A DNA stretch of 25,678 nt from an uncultured Porphyromonadaceae bacterium (GCA_900548975.1 URMS01000033.1:1-25678); one strand, 5' to 3'. Numbered from the stretch's first letter, positions 15,202 to 25,300 are shown. The notes: generated by a model from the letters alone, not told the origin. Numbers and translations are program-made.

Positions 15202-16698
15202 ATGACAGAAAAAATCAATCAAGTGCTCAACGACAAGGCATGGGCCCGCTGGCTCGCCTTGATCCTTGTGGCGTCCATGATGTTTTTCGGCTATATGTTT
15301 GTCGATGTCATGGCGCCTCTGAAAAGTATGCTCGACCCTCAGCTCGGGTGGAATTCAACTGTTTACGGCACCTACCGTTCAGCCGAATATATCCTTAACG
15401 TCTGCGGCTTCCTCATCATCGCAGGTTTTATACTCGACAAGACGGGCATCCGCTTCACCGGCATTCTCTCAGCCTCGCTCATGCTTCTTGGCGCATGCAT
15501 CAAGCTCTACGGCATCAGCGACTGGATGGTCGGCACCGGCTTCGAAGCATGGCTCAACTCCTGGTGGACCTCCATGCCGGCAAGCGCCAAGATGGCCTCG
15601 CTCGGCTTCATGATATTCGGCTGCGGCTGCGAAATGGCCGGCACAACGGTGTCGAAAGCCCTCGCCAAGTGGTTCAAAGGCAAGGAAATGGCTCTTGCCA
15701 TGGGCCTCGAGATGGCTATCGCCCGCGTAGGCGTGTTCGCCATCTTCTCTATTTCGCCCCTCATTGCCGACTCATTCGGTAGCGTAGTGGCTCCGGTGGC
15801 ATTCTGCACCGTGCTTCTGCTCATCGGCCTCATATCGTACTCGGTATTCGCCGTCATGGATACCAAACTCGACCGTCAGCTCGGCAAGGACAAACCCTCC
15901 GACGAAGCCTCCGACGAAGAATTCAAGGCATCCGACATCAAGAAAATCTTCGCAAGCCACATCTTCTGGGTGGTATCGCTGCTTTGCGTGCTCTACTACT
16001 CGGCCATCTTCCCCTTCCAGGCCTACGGCGCCGAAATGCTCCAGTGCAACATCGGCGACATCACAGCCCAGGAAGCCTCCGACATATTCCGCTGGTTCCC
16101 CATCGGCGCTGCCGTTGTCACAGTATTCCTCGGCAACTTCCTCGACCGCCGCGGCAAAGGCGCCACCATGCTCATCTACGGTGCCATGCTCCTCATCGCC
16201 TGCCACCTCATATTCGCCTTCCTGCTGCCTGCCACACACAGCAAGGTACTCGCCTACTGCACTATCGTAGTGCTCGGCATATCCTTCGCCCTGGTGCCCG
16301 CCGCCCTCTGGCCATCGGTGCCCAAGATTATTGAGGAAAAAGTGCTCGGCAGCGCCTACTGCCTCATTTTCTGGGTGCAGAACATCGGTCTGTGCCTCGT
16401 GCCTCTGCTCATCGGCTATGTGCTCGACTCGGTCAACGCCTCCAACCCGCTGGTACAGCAGGAGATGGCACAGCTCGACAAGTGGAAGGAACTCGGTCAG
16501 GAACCCGCCGAAGGCTTCTTCATCCACTACGACTACACCATACCGATGATCATCTTCGCCGGATTCGGTGTACTTGCGCTCCTTCTGGCAATCTACCTCA
16601 AGGCTCTCGACAAAAAGAAACACTACGGCCTCGAAGATCCCAACATCAAACCCGATGCCGAAGTTCTCGCAGCCGAAGACCAGGCCGCCGAAGAATAA
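15202..16698 (+). CDS. Major facilitator superfamily transporter
   Basis: This 498-residue inner-membrane protein has about twelve hydrophobic segments. An MFS motif-A-like loop is seen after segment 2 (ILDKTGIRFTG) and again in the second half (FLDRRGKGAT), and the KWFKGKEMALAMGL stretch is typical of MFS segment 4-5 regions. The central cytoplasmic loop is charged and acidic (KPSDEASDEEFKASD). The C-terminus is Ala/Glu-rich. It is flanked by its own promoter and a strong hairpin terminator, so it is a single-gene transcript. The substrate is not evident; oxalate/formate-like and peptide carriers share this general pattern. The closeness to pta-ackA makes organic-acid transport conceivable, but nothing in the sequence proves it. 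Confidence 0.9.
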   Translation: MTEKINQVLNDKAWARWLALILVASMMFFGYMFVDVMAPLKSMLDPQLGWNSTVYGTYRSAEYILNVCGFLIIAGFILDKTGIRFTGILSASLMLLGACIKLYGISDWMVGTGFEAWLNSWWTSMPASAKMASLGFMIFGCGCEMAGTTVSKALAKWFKGKEMALAMGLEMAIARVGVFAIFSISPLIADSFGSVVAPVAFCTVLLLIGLISYSVFAVMDTKLDRQLGKDKPSDEASDEEFKASDIKKIFASHIFWVVSLLCVLYYSAIFPFQAYGAEMLQCNIGDITAQEASDIFRWFPIGAAVVTVFLGNFLDRRGKGATMLIYGAMLLIACHLIFAFLLPATHSKVLAYCTIVVLGISFALVPAALWPSVPKIIEEKVLGSAYCLIFWVQNIGLCLVPLLIGYVLDSVNASNPLVQQEMAQLDKWKELGQEPAEGFFIHYDYTIPMIIFAGFGVLALLLAIYLKALDKKKHYGLEDPNIKPDAEVLAAEDQAAEE

Positions 16699-16705
16699 TC
16701 CCCTT

Positions 16706-16744
16706 TACAACAAACCCCGGTACCGAGTGCCGGGGTTTGTTGTA
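16706..16744 (+). terminator. Hairpin terminator between MFS gene and pta
   Basis: ACAACAAACCCCGG (16707-16720) pairs perfectly with CCGGGGTTTGTTGT (16730-16743), extended by one more pair, over a nine-base loop. The following U-tract is weak (TATCTTGT), so termination may be partial. Confidence 0.75.
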
Positions 16745-16775
16745 TCTTGTCCACAGCGCACGCTCTTAAAAAACC

Positions 16776-16806
16776 TTGTTCAATTGAGTTGGATTTAGTA
16801 CTTTTG
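16776..16806 (+). promoter_or_regulatory. Promoter of pta-ackA
   Basis: TTG (16776-16778) and TACTTTTG (16799-16806) are separated by 20 bases, matching the -33/-7 consensus apart from a C in place of the first T of TTTG. Transcription would start near 16811, about 20 bases before the pta ATG. Confidence 0.72.
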
Positions 16807-16831
16807 CGTATCTAAAACAAAAAACACAGAA

Positions 16832-17842
16832 ATGGAACTTTTCGAACAGCTAACCGCTGCCGCCAAAGCGACACCGCAACGAATAGTACTACCCGAAGGC
16901 CTTGAACCACGTACCCTTACAGCCGCCGACCGCATCATCGCCGAAGGACTTGCCAAGATTATTATAATAGGCAACCCCACCGATGTCCTTGCGATGGCCA
17001 AGGAACTCAAACTCGACAACATCCATAAGGCAACCATCGTCGATCCGGCCGATGAATCGGTGATCGACCGCTACGCCCCTCTGTTCTTCGAACTCCGCAA
17101 GAGCAAAGGCATAACTATGGAGGAAGCCCGCCTCACTACTGCCAACCCACTCTATCTCGGCTGCCTGATGGTGAAAGCCGGCGATGCCGACGGTCAGGTT
17201 GCCGGCGCCATGAACACTACAGGCAATGTGCTCCGCGCCGCATTCCAGGTTATTAAAACACAGCCCGGCATCAGCGTGGTATCAGGTGCTTTCATTATGC
17301 TGCTCCCGAAAGGTTCGAAATTCGGCACCAACGACATCCTCGTATTCGCCGACTGCGCCGTTGTCCCCGAGCCCACCGCTCCCGAACTGGCACAGATCGC
17401 CGTGGCCGCCGCCCGCACTGCGCGCGATATCGCCGGCATAGAGCCGCGTGTGGCCATCCTTTCGTTCTCCACCAAGGGTTCGGCCAAGAGCGAACGTGTC
17501 GACAAGGTTATCGAAGCCACCGAGATCGCCCGCAAACTTGCCCCCGAACTGATCCTCGACGGCGAGCTTCAGGCCGATGCCGCCATCGTACCCTCGGTAG
17601 CCGGCAGCAAGGCCCCCAACAGCCCTCTGAGCGGACGAGCCAATGTGCTTGTGTTCCCCAACCTCGAAGTCGGCAACATTGCCTATAAGCTCGTTCAGCG
17701 CCTCGGCGGCGTGCAGGCCGTAGGTCCCGTACTCCAGGGCCTCGCAGCTCCTGTCAACGACCTGTCGCGCGGCTGCTTCCCCGAAGATATCTACAAAACC
17801 ATCATCATCACATGTAACCAGGCCATCGGTCTGAAAAAATAA
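16832..17842 (+). CDS. pta: Phosphate acetyltransferase
   Basis: The 336-residue enzyme converts acetyl-CoA and phosphate to acetyl phosphate and CoA in the cytoplasm. Its length equals the bare catalytic domain; the N-terminal regulatory domains of the long E. coli form are absent. Family features include the opening RIVLPEGLEPRTLTAADRI, the substrate-site region EARLTTANPLYLGCLMVKAG, FSTKGSAKSERVDKV, and the C-terminal signature NVLVFPNLEVGNIAYKLVQR with GPVLQGLAAPVNDLSRG. The acetate kinase gene starts two bases after its stop, so both are made from one message. Together they give the main ATP-yielding acetate branch of fermentation. Confidence 0.97.
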   Translation: MELFEQLTAAAKATPQRIVLPEGLEPRTLTAADRIIAEGLAKIIIIGNPTDVLAMAKELKLDNIHKATIVDPADESVIDRYAPLFFELRKSKGITMEEARLTTANPLYLGCLMVKAGDADGQVAGAMNTTGNVLRAAFQVIKTQPGISVVSGAFIMLLPKGSKFGTNDILVFADCAVVPEPTAPELAQIAVAAARTARDIAGIEPRVAILSFSTKGSAKSERVDKVIEATEIARKLAPELILDGELQADAAIVPSVAGSKAPNSPLSGRANVLVFPNLEVGNIAYKLVQRLGGVQAVGPVLQGLAAPVNDLSRGCFPEDIYKTIIITCNQAIGLKK

Positions 17843-17844
17843 CT

Positions 17845-19050
17845 ATGAAAATACTCGTTCTCAACTCCGGCTCCAGCTCGGTAAAATATAAGCTCATCGA
17901 CCTCGAGGCATCATCGGCCACCGTGATGGCCGAAGGCGGCGTCGAAAAAATAGGCCTCGCAGGCGGATTCCTCAAATACAAACGCAACGACGGCTCCAAG
18001 GCCACACTCGAACTCGGCCTCACCGACCATCAGGGTGCCGTCAAGGCCATCCTCTCCATCCTCACCGACCCCGTCGAAGGCTGCATCAAAAGCTACGGTG
18101 AAATCGAGGCAGTGGGCCACCGCGTGGTACACGGCGGCGAAAAATTCAGCGCCAGCGTGCTCATCGACGACGATGTCAAGGAGAAAATCCGCGAATGCTA
18201 CGACATCGCTCCCCTCCACAATCCCGCCAACATGACAGGCATCGAGGCCATCACAGCCCTCATGCCGGGCGTGCCTCAGGTAGGCGTATTCGACACCGCA
18301 TTCCACCAGACCATGCCCGCCAAGGCATTCATGTACGCCCTCCCCTATAAATTCTACACCGAGGACGGCGTGCGCCGCTACGGCTTCCACGGCACCAGCC
18401 ACCGCTACGTGAGCGCCAAGGTATGCGAATTCCTCGGCGTAAGCCCCGAAGGCAAGAAAATAATCACCTGCCATATCGGCAACGGCGCCTCCATGGCCGC
18501 TATCGTCGACGGCAAGTGCGTCGATACGTCGATGGGCCTCACTCCCGTCGAGGGTCTCATGATGGGTACACGCGTGGGCGATGTCGACCCTGGCGCACTC
18601 ACATTCCTCATGACCAAGCACAATCTCACCGCAGCACAGCTCCAGAACATCATCAACAAGGAAAGCGGCGTACTCGGCGTGAGCGGTGTCAGCAACGACA
18701 TGCGCGAAATCGAAGCCGCCATTGCCGAGGGCAACGAGCGCGCTCGCCTCGCTCTGGACATGTACATGCTCCGCATCACCAAGTACATCGGCGCATACGC
18801 AGCCGAGATGGGTGGTGCCGACATCATAGTGTTCACCGGCGGTGTAGGCGAAAATCAGGCCGGACTCCGTGCCGACGTATGCTCCACACTCGGCTTCATG
18901 GGCGTGGAAATCGACAAGGAAGTCAATGCCGGCATCCGCGGTGTCGACGCCGTAATATCGTCGGAAAACTCCCGCGTGAAAGTCTGCGTAATCCCCACCG
19001 ACGAAGAACTCATGATTGCCCGCGACACAATGGACATCGTAAGCAAATAA
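17845..19050 (+). CDS. ackA: Acetate kinase
   Basis: The 401-residue enzyme transfers phosphate from acetyl phosphate to ADP, yielding acetate and ATP. The signatures of the family are intact: N-terminal LVLNSGSSSVKYKLID, VGHRVVHGGEKF, FDTAFHQTMP with the catalytic Asp/Phe region, RRYGFHGTSHRYV, the phosphate loop HIGNGASMAAI, the GLMMGTRVGDVDPG turn, and the adenine-site loop FTGGVGENQ. The length is typical. It follows pta by two bases and is closed by a strong hairpin. Confidence 0.98.
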   Translation: MKILVLNSGSSSVKYKLIDLEASSATVMAEGGVEKIGLAGGFLKYKRNDGSKATLELGLTDHQGAVKAILSILTDPVEGCIKSYGEIEAVGHRVVHGGEKFSASVLIDDDVKEKIRECYDIAPLHNPANMTGIEAITALMPGVPQVGVFDTAFHQTMPAKAFMYALPYKFYTEDGVRRYGFHGTSHRYVSAKVCEFLGVSPEGKKIITCHIGNGASMAAIVDGKCVDTSMGLTPVEGLMMGTRVGDVDPGALTFLMTKHNLTAAQLQNIINKESGVLGVSGVSNDMREIEAAIAEGNERARLALDMYMLRITKYIGAYAAEMGGADIIVFTGGVGENQAGLRADVCSTLGFMGVEIDKEVNAGIRGVDAVISSENSRVKVCVIPTDEELMIARDTMDIVSK

Positions 19051-19068
19051 CCGCTCACACAAAACCAT

Positions 19069-19113
19069 AAAAAGAGTGTCGGGACGACGAAAATCGCCCC
19101 GACACTCTTTTTT
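19069..19113. terminator. Bidirectional terminator between ackA and the membrane protein gene
   Basis: GAGTGTCGGG (19074-19083) pairs with CCCGACACTC (19098-19107). Five A precede and six T follow the stem, so it works as an intrinsic terminator on both strands. It lies in the 71-base gap between the converging ends of ackA and the small membrane-protein gene. Confidence 0.93.
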
Positions 19114-19121
19114 ATGATTTC

Positions 19122-19694
19122 TTATTTCGCTCCGGCGGCAAGAGATTTGTACGAAACTAATCGGTCCGTGAGTATGGTGTAGATATCGCCTCCTTTCATA
19201 GTGAGATTGTCGGTGGGGATATTCATTGCCGCTCCCGTATAGTCCATGTTGATTCTCACCATCTTCCTCACTATTTTCGACGAATCCTTAAATCTGGCCT
19301 TCAGGGCATCTTCATAAAAATCGACCGCAATCATCCTCAAGCGGCCGAAGCGTATGTAACGGAATCCGTCGATTTCAGAAAAATCCATAACCTCATATTC
19401 CCCCTTCTTCTGAACATACATTTCCACACTGTCGCGCCTGATTATCAAAAAGGGAATATTACGGATTTTGTTGTAGATACTGATACCCACCACAGTCAGG
19501 GCGCCCCCGCCGAAAAAAATAATACCGAGCCAGCCGGCTATATATTCCTTTGCGCCGGCATCATCATTGTAAAAAATCATAAAGTATCCGGCCACAGCAA
19601 ATACCAGGCATACCAAAGCAATCCTCATGTTTTTCCACACATTCTGATATATTCTTATTTCATCATTGCCTGAGTTTTCATATTCCGCTGCCAT
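19122..19694 (-). CDS. Small membrane protein, STM3941-like
   Basis: The 190-residue product has a short polar N-terminus, two membrane segments (about 23-40 and 50-70) and a C-terminal soluble domain with alternating beta strands (FLIIRRDSVEMYVQ, MDFSEIDGFRYIRF) that resembles a PH-like fold. This pattern recalls the poorly characterised STM3941 family; the assignment is by memory of the pattern and not certain. The open frame begins at 19724, but that ATG lies within the promoter at 19722-19753, so the ATG at 19694 (MAAEYEN) is preferred. It is a single gene with its own promoter and terminator. No function is proposed. Confidence 0.75.
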   Translation of the reverse strand: MAAEYENSGNDEIRIYQNVWKNMRIALVCLVFAVAGYFMIFYNDDAGAKEYIAGWLGIIFFGGGALTVVGISIYNKIRNIPFLIIRRDSVEMYVQKKGEYEVMDFSEIDGFRYIRFGRLRMIAVDFYEDALKARFKDSSKIVRKMVRINMDYTGAAMNIPTDNLTMKGGDIYTILTDRLVSYKSLAAGAK

Positions 19695-19721
19695 AACAAT
19701 TGGGATATAGTGTTGCACCTG

Positions 19722-19753
19722 CAAAAATAGCGCAAAATAGCAATCCCCACAAA
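19722..19753 (-). promoter_or_regulatory. Promoter of the STM3941-like gene
   Basis: On the minus strand TTTG (plus positions 19750-19753) and TATTTTTG (19722-19729) are 20 bases apart, a complete match to the -33/-7 consensus. Transcription would start near 19718, leaving about 24 bases before the ATG at 19694. This decides the start codon of the gene. Confidence 0.85.
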
Positions 19754-19785
19754 ATTTTTACGGCAATACTTCCAAAAGGAAAGCG

Positions 19786-21540
19786 ATGAACAGAAATACG
19801 GAATATTTTGTTATAAACCAAACACTTTATAAGATGATCGACTGGTTCGTATCCATACTGCGCGAATATCCGCCCCTGGCATTGTTTCTGACCATTGGAC
19901 TTGGTTTTCTGGTGGGTAAGATACGTATCAGAGGGTTTCAGATCGGCAGTGTCACGGCTGTGCTCCTCATCGGAGTGCTTATCGGTCAGCTCAGAATACC
20001 GATGTCGGGACCGATCAAGATGTTCTTTTTCATGCTGTTCCTGTTCTCGATAGGTTATAGCGTCGGACCCGATTTTTTCAAATCGCTGCGGGGCTCGGGC
20101 GCCAAACAGGCTCTTTTTGCCGTTCTGATGAGCGCCACGTGCTTTTGCAGCACTCTGGCCATATCGTATCTTATGGGATACAACAAAGGCGAGACCGTCG
20201 GATTGTTTTCCGGCTCACAGACCTGCTCGGCCCTTCTCGGTGTCGGCAGCGAGGCCATTCAGAAACTCGGACTGTCGAAAGCGCAGATTCAGCAGGAGCT
20301 CAATATTGCGCCCGTATGCTATGCCGTGACGTATATCTTCGGCACCCTCGGCACGGTTATCATTCTCGGCAATTTCGGCCCACGGCTGCTGGGCGGCCTC
20401 GAGAAAGTGAAAGAACGCACAGCCGAGCTCGAGCAGACACTCAACCGGTCGGAAAGCTCCGACGACCCCGCTCTGATACCCGCCAAAAGGAATGTGGCTT
20501 ACCGCACATATACGATTGAAAACAGCTTTTTCGACACCCCGAGGAGCGTGGCAGAAACCGAACAGTACCTCCGGTCACACGGGCTCGAAGTATACGTCGA
20601 TCGTCTCCGCCACGACGGTGATATCAGCGTGCCGCGCTTCGACGGACTGCTCCACCCGGGCGATCATGTGGTGATATGCGGCAGATCGGAGTTCATGGTA
20701 GATGTCGAGGAGTATATCGGCAAGGAAATAGACGACAAAGAACTGCAGAACTATCCCGTGACCCGTGTCAAGGCCCTGGTGGTAAAGAAAGATTTTATCG
20801 GAAAGCGAATCTCCGACCTCCGGAAGGAACCATATATGCACGGAGTAGTGGTGCGCGACGCCTCGCATTCGGGCAAACCTATAACAATCGACTACGACAC
20901 AACATTCCGCAAGGGCGATCTGCTCACTATCGTCGGCCGCCAGGAAAATGTCGACGCGGCCGCCGGGCATATAGGCCATATCGACCGTCCCACCATATCG
21001 AGCGATCTTGTCTTTGTGGGACTCGTCGTGTTCATCGGCGGCCTCTTCGGAGCCATCACCTTCTGGGTCGATAATATTCCGCTGAGCTTCGGCACGAGCG
21101 GCGGCGCGCTTATAGCGGGCCTCGTATTCGGCTGGCTGCGCTCTAAGCGTCCTACTTTCGGACAGATTCCAAAAGGGGCGGTATGGGTGATGAACAATCT
21201 CGGCCTGAACGTATTCATCGCCGTGGTGGGCATCGAGGCCGCGCCATCGTTTGTAGAAGGAATAAAGAACGTCGGACCGACCCTGTTTCTGGCGGGCGCT
21301 GTAGGGACGATGATACCCCTCTTCACAGGTCTGTGGCTCGGACACAAGGTCTTTCGCTTCAATCCCGCCATTACCCTGGGCTGCTGCGCCGGCACCCGCA
21401 CATGCACCGCCGCCCTCGGTGCGGTACAGTCGACTCTCGGAAGCTCGCTTCCGGCAATAGGATATACCGTCACTTATGCAGTGAGCAACATTCTGTTAGT
21501 GATATGGGGCTTGCTCGCCGTACTTCTGACACCTGTATGA
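19786..21540 (+). CDS. AspT/YidE-family permease with two TrkA-C domains
   Basis: This protein of up to 584 residues is an inner-membrane carrier of the aspartate:alanine exchanger family. Each half starts or ends with about five hydrophobic segments, and two TrkA-C-like regulatory domains sit between them (about 245-315 and 325-400). The family motif appears in both halves as GLFSGSQTCSALLG and GCCAGTRTCTAALGAVQ. The ATG at 19786 has an AGGA six bases ahead, but the ATG at 19834 (MIDWFVSIL) fits the usual family start, so the true length may be 568. Its stop overlaps an outer-membrane protein gene as ATGA. No aspartate decarboxylase gene is in the window, so the substrate is open. Confidence 0.88.
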   Translation: MNRNTEYFVINQTLYKMIDWFVSILREYPPLALFLTIGLGFLVGKIRIRGFQIGSVTAVLLIGVLIGQLRIPMSGPIKMFFFMLFLFSIGYSVGPDFFKSLRGSGAKQALFAVLMSATCFCSTLAISYLMGYNKGETVGLFSGSQTCSALLGVGSEAIQKLGLSKAQIQQELNIAPVCYAVTYIFGTLGTVIILGNFGPRLLGGLEKVKERTAELEQTLNRSESSDDPALIPAKRNVAYRTYTIENSFFDTPRSVAETEQYLRSHGLEVYVDRLRHDGDISVPRFDGLLHPGDHVVICGRSEFMVDVEEYIGKEIDDKELQNYPVTRVKALVVKKDFIGKRISDLRKEPYMHGVVVRDASHSGKPITIDYDTTFRKGDLLTIVGRQENVDAAAGHIGHIDRPTISSDLVFVGLVVFIGGLFGAITFWVDNIPLSFGTSGGALIAGLVFGWLRSKRPTFGQIPKGAVWVMNNLGLNVFIAVVGIEAAPSFVEGIKNVGPTLFLAGAVGTMIPLFTGLWLGHKVFRFNPAITLGCCAGTRTCTAALGAVQSTLGSSLPAIGYTVTYAVSNILLVIWGLLAVLLTPV

Positions 21541-22289
21541 AAAAACTGTCTCTCATTTTTATCTTTCTGCTTTCTGCCATTGCGCCGGCATATGCCGGAG
21601 AGAGTGCGGAAGCCTATGTGCAGGCCGATCTTGTAAGCGCCTATCTGTGGCGCGGGCAGAAGAATGCCGGTGTGAGCATTCAGCCGGTGCTCGGCATCCG
21701 CTGGCGCGGTCTCAATTTCTATATCTGGGGCAACGAGCAGCTTGCGCCTCCGTCGGGACAGCCGGTGAAACACGAAATCGATTTTTTCCTCAAATATACC
21801 TTTGCACCCTGCTTTACCGTAGGGCTGAAAGACGTATATGTCAATACCCGCGGCAACGGTTTCTTCAGCTTCGGCCCGATTCCGCATGCCGCCAACGGCC
21901 TCGATGTGCTGCTGGCTTCCGATCTGAAATATGTGAATCTCGAATGGACCACGACAATCGCGGGCTACGACGGCTACAACCATTCCGGCAAACGGTCCTA
22001 CGGCTCGTATCTCATCGTCGGCGCTCCGTTTCGCTTCGCGTGGCTCGACTGGAATGCTCAGGCCGGCATAGTGCCATATTATTGCTCGCGTTATTCCGAC
22101 GACCGTTCGGGTGGCTTTCACGTCAACATGTGTGCCCTCAAGGCCTCGCACACCTTCTCTTTTCCGAAATGCGCCATCTCGCTCACGCCCTACACCCAGT
22201 TTATGGTCAACCCCTCGGCCCGCACGGCCTACTTCCAGGTCGGTGCCCGCTTCCTGTTCGCACCGACACAAAAACAGCCGTCCGAATGA
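21537..22289 (+). CDS. Putative outer-membrane beta-barrel protein, TorF-porin-like
   Basis: The ATG overlaps the stop of the permease gene (ATGA), so translation is probably coupled. The 250-residue product begins with a clear signal peptide (MKKLSLIFIFLL...APAYA, cut near residue 20). The mature part has regularly alternating aromatic strands, for example VQADLVSAYLWRGQ, SIQPVLGIRW and LNFYIWGN at the start, and the last strand ends in AYFQVGARFLFAP. This DLVSAYLWRG...QP...G opening resembles TorF-type putative porins. There is no type IX sorting domain. The gene arrangement suggests that it supplies or senses the substrate of the permease, which is inference. Confidence 0.75.
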   Translation: MKKLSLIFIFLLSAIAPAYAGESAEAYVQADLVSAYLWRGQKNAGVSIQPVLGIRWRGLNFYIWGNEQLAPPSGQPVKHEIDFFLKYTFAPCFTVGLKDVYVNTRGNGFFSFGPIPHAANGLDVLLASDLKYVNLEWTTTIAGYDGYNHSGKRSYGSYLIVGAPFRFAWLDWNAQAGIVPYYCSRYSDDRSGGFHVNMCALKASHTFSFPKCAISLTPYTQFMVNPSARTAYFQVGARFLFAPTQKQPSE

Positions 22290-22306
22290 CCGGACAGCCG
22301 CTTTTG
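22276..22306 (+). terminator. Possible weak terminator at the end of the barrel gene
   Basis: GTCCG (22280-22284) pairs with CGGAC (22291-22295), and flanking GC bases extend the stem past one mismatch; CTTTT follows a few bases later. The hairpin includes the stop codon. It lies between converging genes whose ends are 34 bases apart. Confidence 0.4.
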
Positions 22307-22323
22307 CTGATGTGTATGTCGTA

Positions 22324-25300
22324 TTAATACTCCTGCCAGGGTGTGATGGCGATCTCTTCGACAGGACGAGATACAAATGCCTTGACATAGGCCAGCGCCA
22401 GACGCGCATTGGTGAGCAGCGGCGTATTGTGGTCGATGGCATGGCGGCGTATGCGGTAGCCGTTGGTAAGCTCGCGCTTGGTGTGGTTCTTCGGTATGTT
22501 GATTACCAGATCGACCGTGTGGTCGCCGATAACATCGAGCACCGACTGGCCCTCTTCGTCGGGCCAGCATACCTGGGTGGCTTTCACACCGTTGGAGGCC
22601 AGGAATGCGGCAGTGCCGGGAGTGGCGTAGATGGTGTAGTCGCGCGAAGCAAGCAGACGGCAGGCCTCGAGCATGTCGACCTTGGCGCGGGCGTCGCCCG
22701 AGCTTACGAGCACACCCTTTGCGGGCACATGGTGGCCTACGGAGATCATGGCGTTGAGCAGAGCCTCGTCGAAGTCGCGGCCAAGACAGCCCACCTCGCC
22801 GGTCGAAGCCATGTCAACACCGAGCACGGGGTCAGCCTTGTGCAGACGTGCGAACGAGAACTGCGATGCCTTCACACCGATGTAGTCGATGTCGAAAGTC
22901 GACGAATCGGCCACCTCGGGATTCTCGCCGAGCATTATGCGGGTGGCAGTCTCGATGAAGTTCTTCTTAAGCACCTTGCTCACGAAGGGGAACGAACGCG
23001 AGGCACGCAGATTGCACTCTATCACCTTCACATAGTTGTCCTTGGCAAGATACTGGATGTTGAACGGGCCGGAGATATTGAGGGCTTCGGCGATGCGTGC
23101 GCTGATGCGCTTGATGCGTCGTGCCGTAGCCATATATATCTTCTGAGCGGGGAACACCAGAGTGGCGTCGCCCGAGTGCACGCCGGCATACTCCACATGC
23201 TCGGAGATTGCGTACTCCACGATACGGCCGTTGCGGGCCACGGCGTCGAATTCTATCTCCTTGGCGTTCTGCAGGAATTCCGACACAACCACGGGGTATT
23301 CTTTCGACACCTTGGCGGCCTGACTGAGGAAGCCGTGCATCTGCTCGTAGTCGTAGCACACGTTCATGGCCGCACCCGAGAGCACGTAGCTCGGACGGAT
23401 AAGAACAGGGAAACCGACCTCCTCGACGAATGCATGTATTTCGTCTTCTGTGGTAAGTTCCTTCCAGCGGGGCTGGTCGATGCCGAGCTGATCGAGCATG
23501 GCCGAGAATTTGTGACGGTTCTCGGCGCGGTCTATCGACACCGGCGATGTGCCCAGCACAGGCACATGACGGCGGTAGAGCTTCATGGCCAGGTTGTTGG
23601 GAATCTGACCGCCCACGCTCACGATAACACCGCGGGGCACTTCGAGGTCGATGATATCCATCACGCGCTCGAAGCTGAGCTCGTCGAAGTACAGGCGGTC
23701 GCACATGTCGTAGTCGGTCGACACGGTTTCCGGGTTGTAGTTTATCATCACGGCCTTGTAGCCGAGCGTGCGGCAGGTGGTGGCGGCGTTGACCGAGCAC
23801 CAGTCGAACTCTACCGAGCTGCCGATGCGGTATGCGCCCGAGCCGAGTACTATTATATTGTTGCGGGCGTTGAAGTCGTAGGGTATGGCGTTCTCAGTGG
23901 CGCCATAGGTCACATAGAGATAGTTGGTGAGCTCGGGATATTCCGAAGCCACGGTGGTGATGCGGCGCACGCGGGGAGTTACGTCGAGCTCTTTGCGGCG
24001 GGCGCGCACGCGGAGCACGTCGGCCTCCATGTTGCCTTCCGGATTCTCGACAAGACGCGATATCTGGAAGTCGGAGAAACCGAGACGCTTGGCCTCGAGG
24101 AGTGTCTCGCGGTCGAGGTCCTCGACTGTTCCGCCGCGCTTACGCAGCTTGTCGGCGAAGCGAACTATGTTGTCGAGACGGCTTATAAACCATATGTCGA
24201 TCTTGGTGAGCTCGGCCACACGCTCGGGAGTATAGCCCTCCTGCAGAGCCTGGGCTATGGCGAAGATGCGGGTGTCGGTAGGATGTGTGAGGGCTTTCTC
24301 GATATCGTCGACATGGAAGTCGGAGTTGCCCACGAATCCGTGCATACCCTGCCCTATCATGCGCAGGCCTTTCTGAATTATTTCCTCGAACGACTTGCCT
24401 ATCGACATGATTTCGCCCACCGATTTCATCGACGAGCCGATTTCGCGGTCTACGCCCACGAACTTCGAGAGGTCCCAGCGGGGTATCTTCACTATCATAT
24501 AGTCGACCTGGGGTGCGCGGGCAGCCGAATAGGGGGTGCCCGGTTCGCCTATCTGATCGAGGGTATAGCCCAGAGCAAGCTTGGCGGCCACGAAAGCCAG
24601 AGGATAGCCCGACGCTTTCGATGCAAGAGCCGACGAGCGGCTCAGACGCGCGTTGATTTCGATGATGCGATAGTCGTTTGTCTCGGCGTTGAAGGCATAC
24701 TGGATGTTGCACTCGCCCACGATGCCGATGTGGCGTACCACGCGTGTGGCTATGTCCTCGAGCAACTTTATCTGTTCGGGGGTCAGCGAAACGATAGGAG
24801 CCACAACTATGCTCTCGCCGGTGTGTATGCCCAGAGGATCGAAGTTCTCCATCGGCACTACGGTGAAGCAGAGGTCCGACGCATCGCGGATAACCTCGAA
24901 TTCAATCTCCTTCCAGCCTTTGAGCGATTCCTCGACCAATATCTGGCGCGAGTAGGCAAGCGCGCTCTCGCAGTGAGTGAGGAATTCCTCGTCGTTGTTG
25001 CATATTCCCGAGCCGAGACCGCCGAGGGCATAGCCCGAACGGACCATCACCGGATAACCGATGCGGTGTGCCACGGCAAGAGCATCCTCAAGATTCTCAA
25101 CAGCCTGCGACACCGGGGTCTTCACCTCTATTTCGTTCAGTTTCTTAACGAAAAGATCGCGGTCCTCGGTTATCATGATGGCTTCGACCGATGTGCCGAG
25201 CACTTTCACACCGTACTTGTCGAGAGTACCGTCGAGATAGAGCTGTGTACCGCAGTTAAGTGCCGTCTGGCCGCCGAAAGCAAGCAGAATACCGTCGGGA

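Noticed and set aside
19122..19724. Longer start for the STM3941-like protein
   Set aside because: The ATG at 19724 lies inside the predicted -7 box; the ATG at 19694 follows the predicted transcription start.
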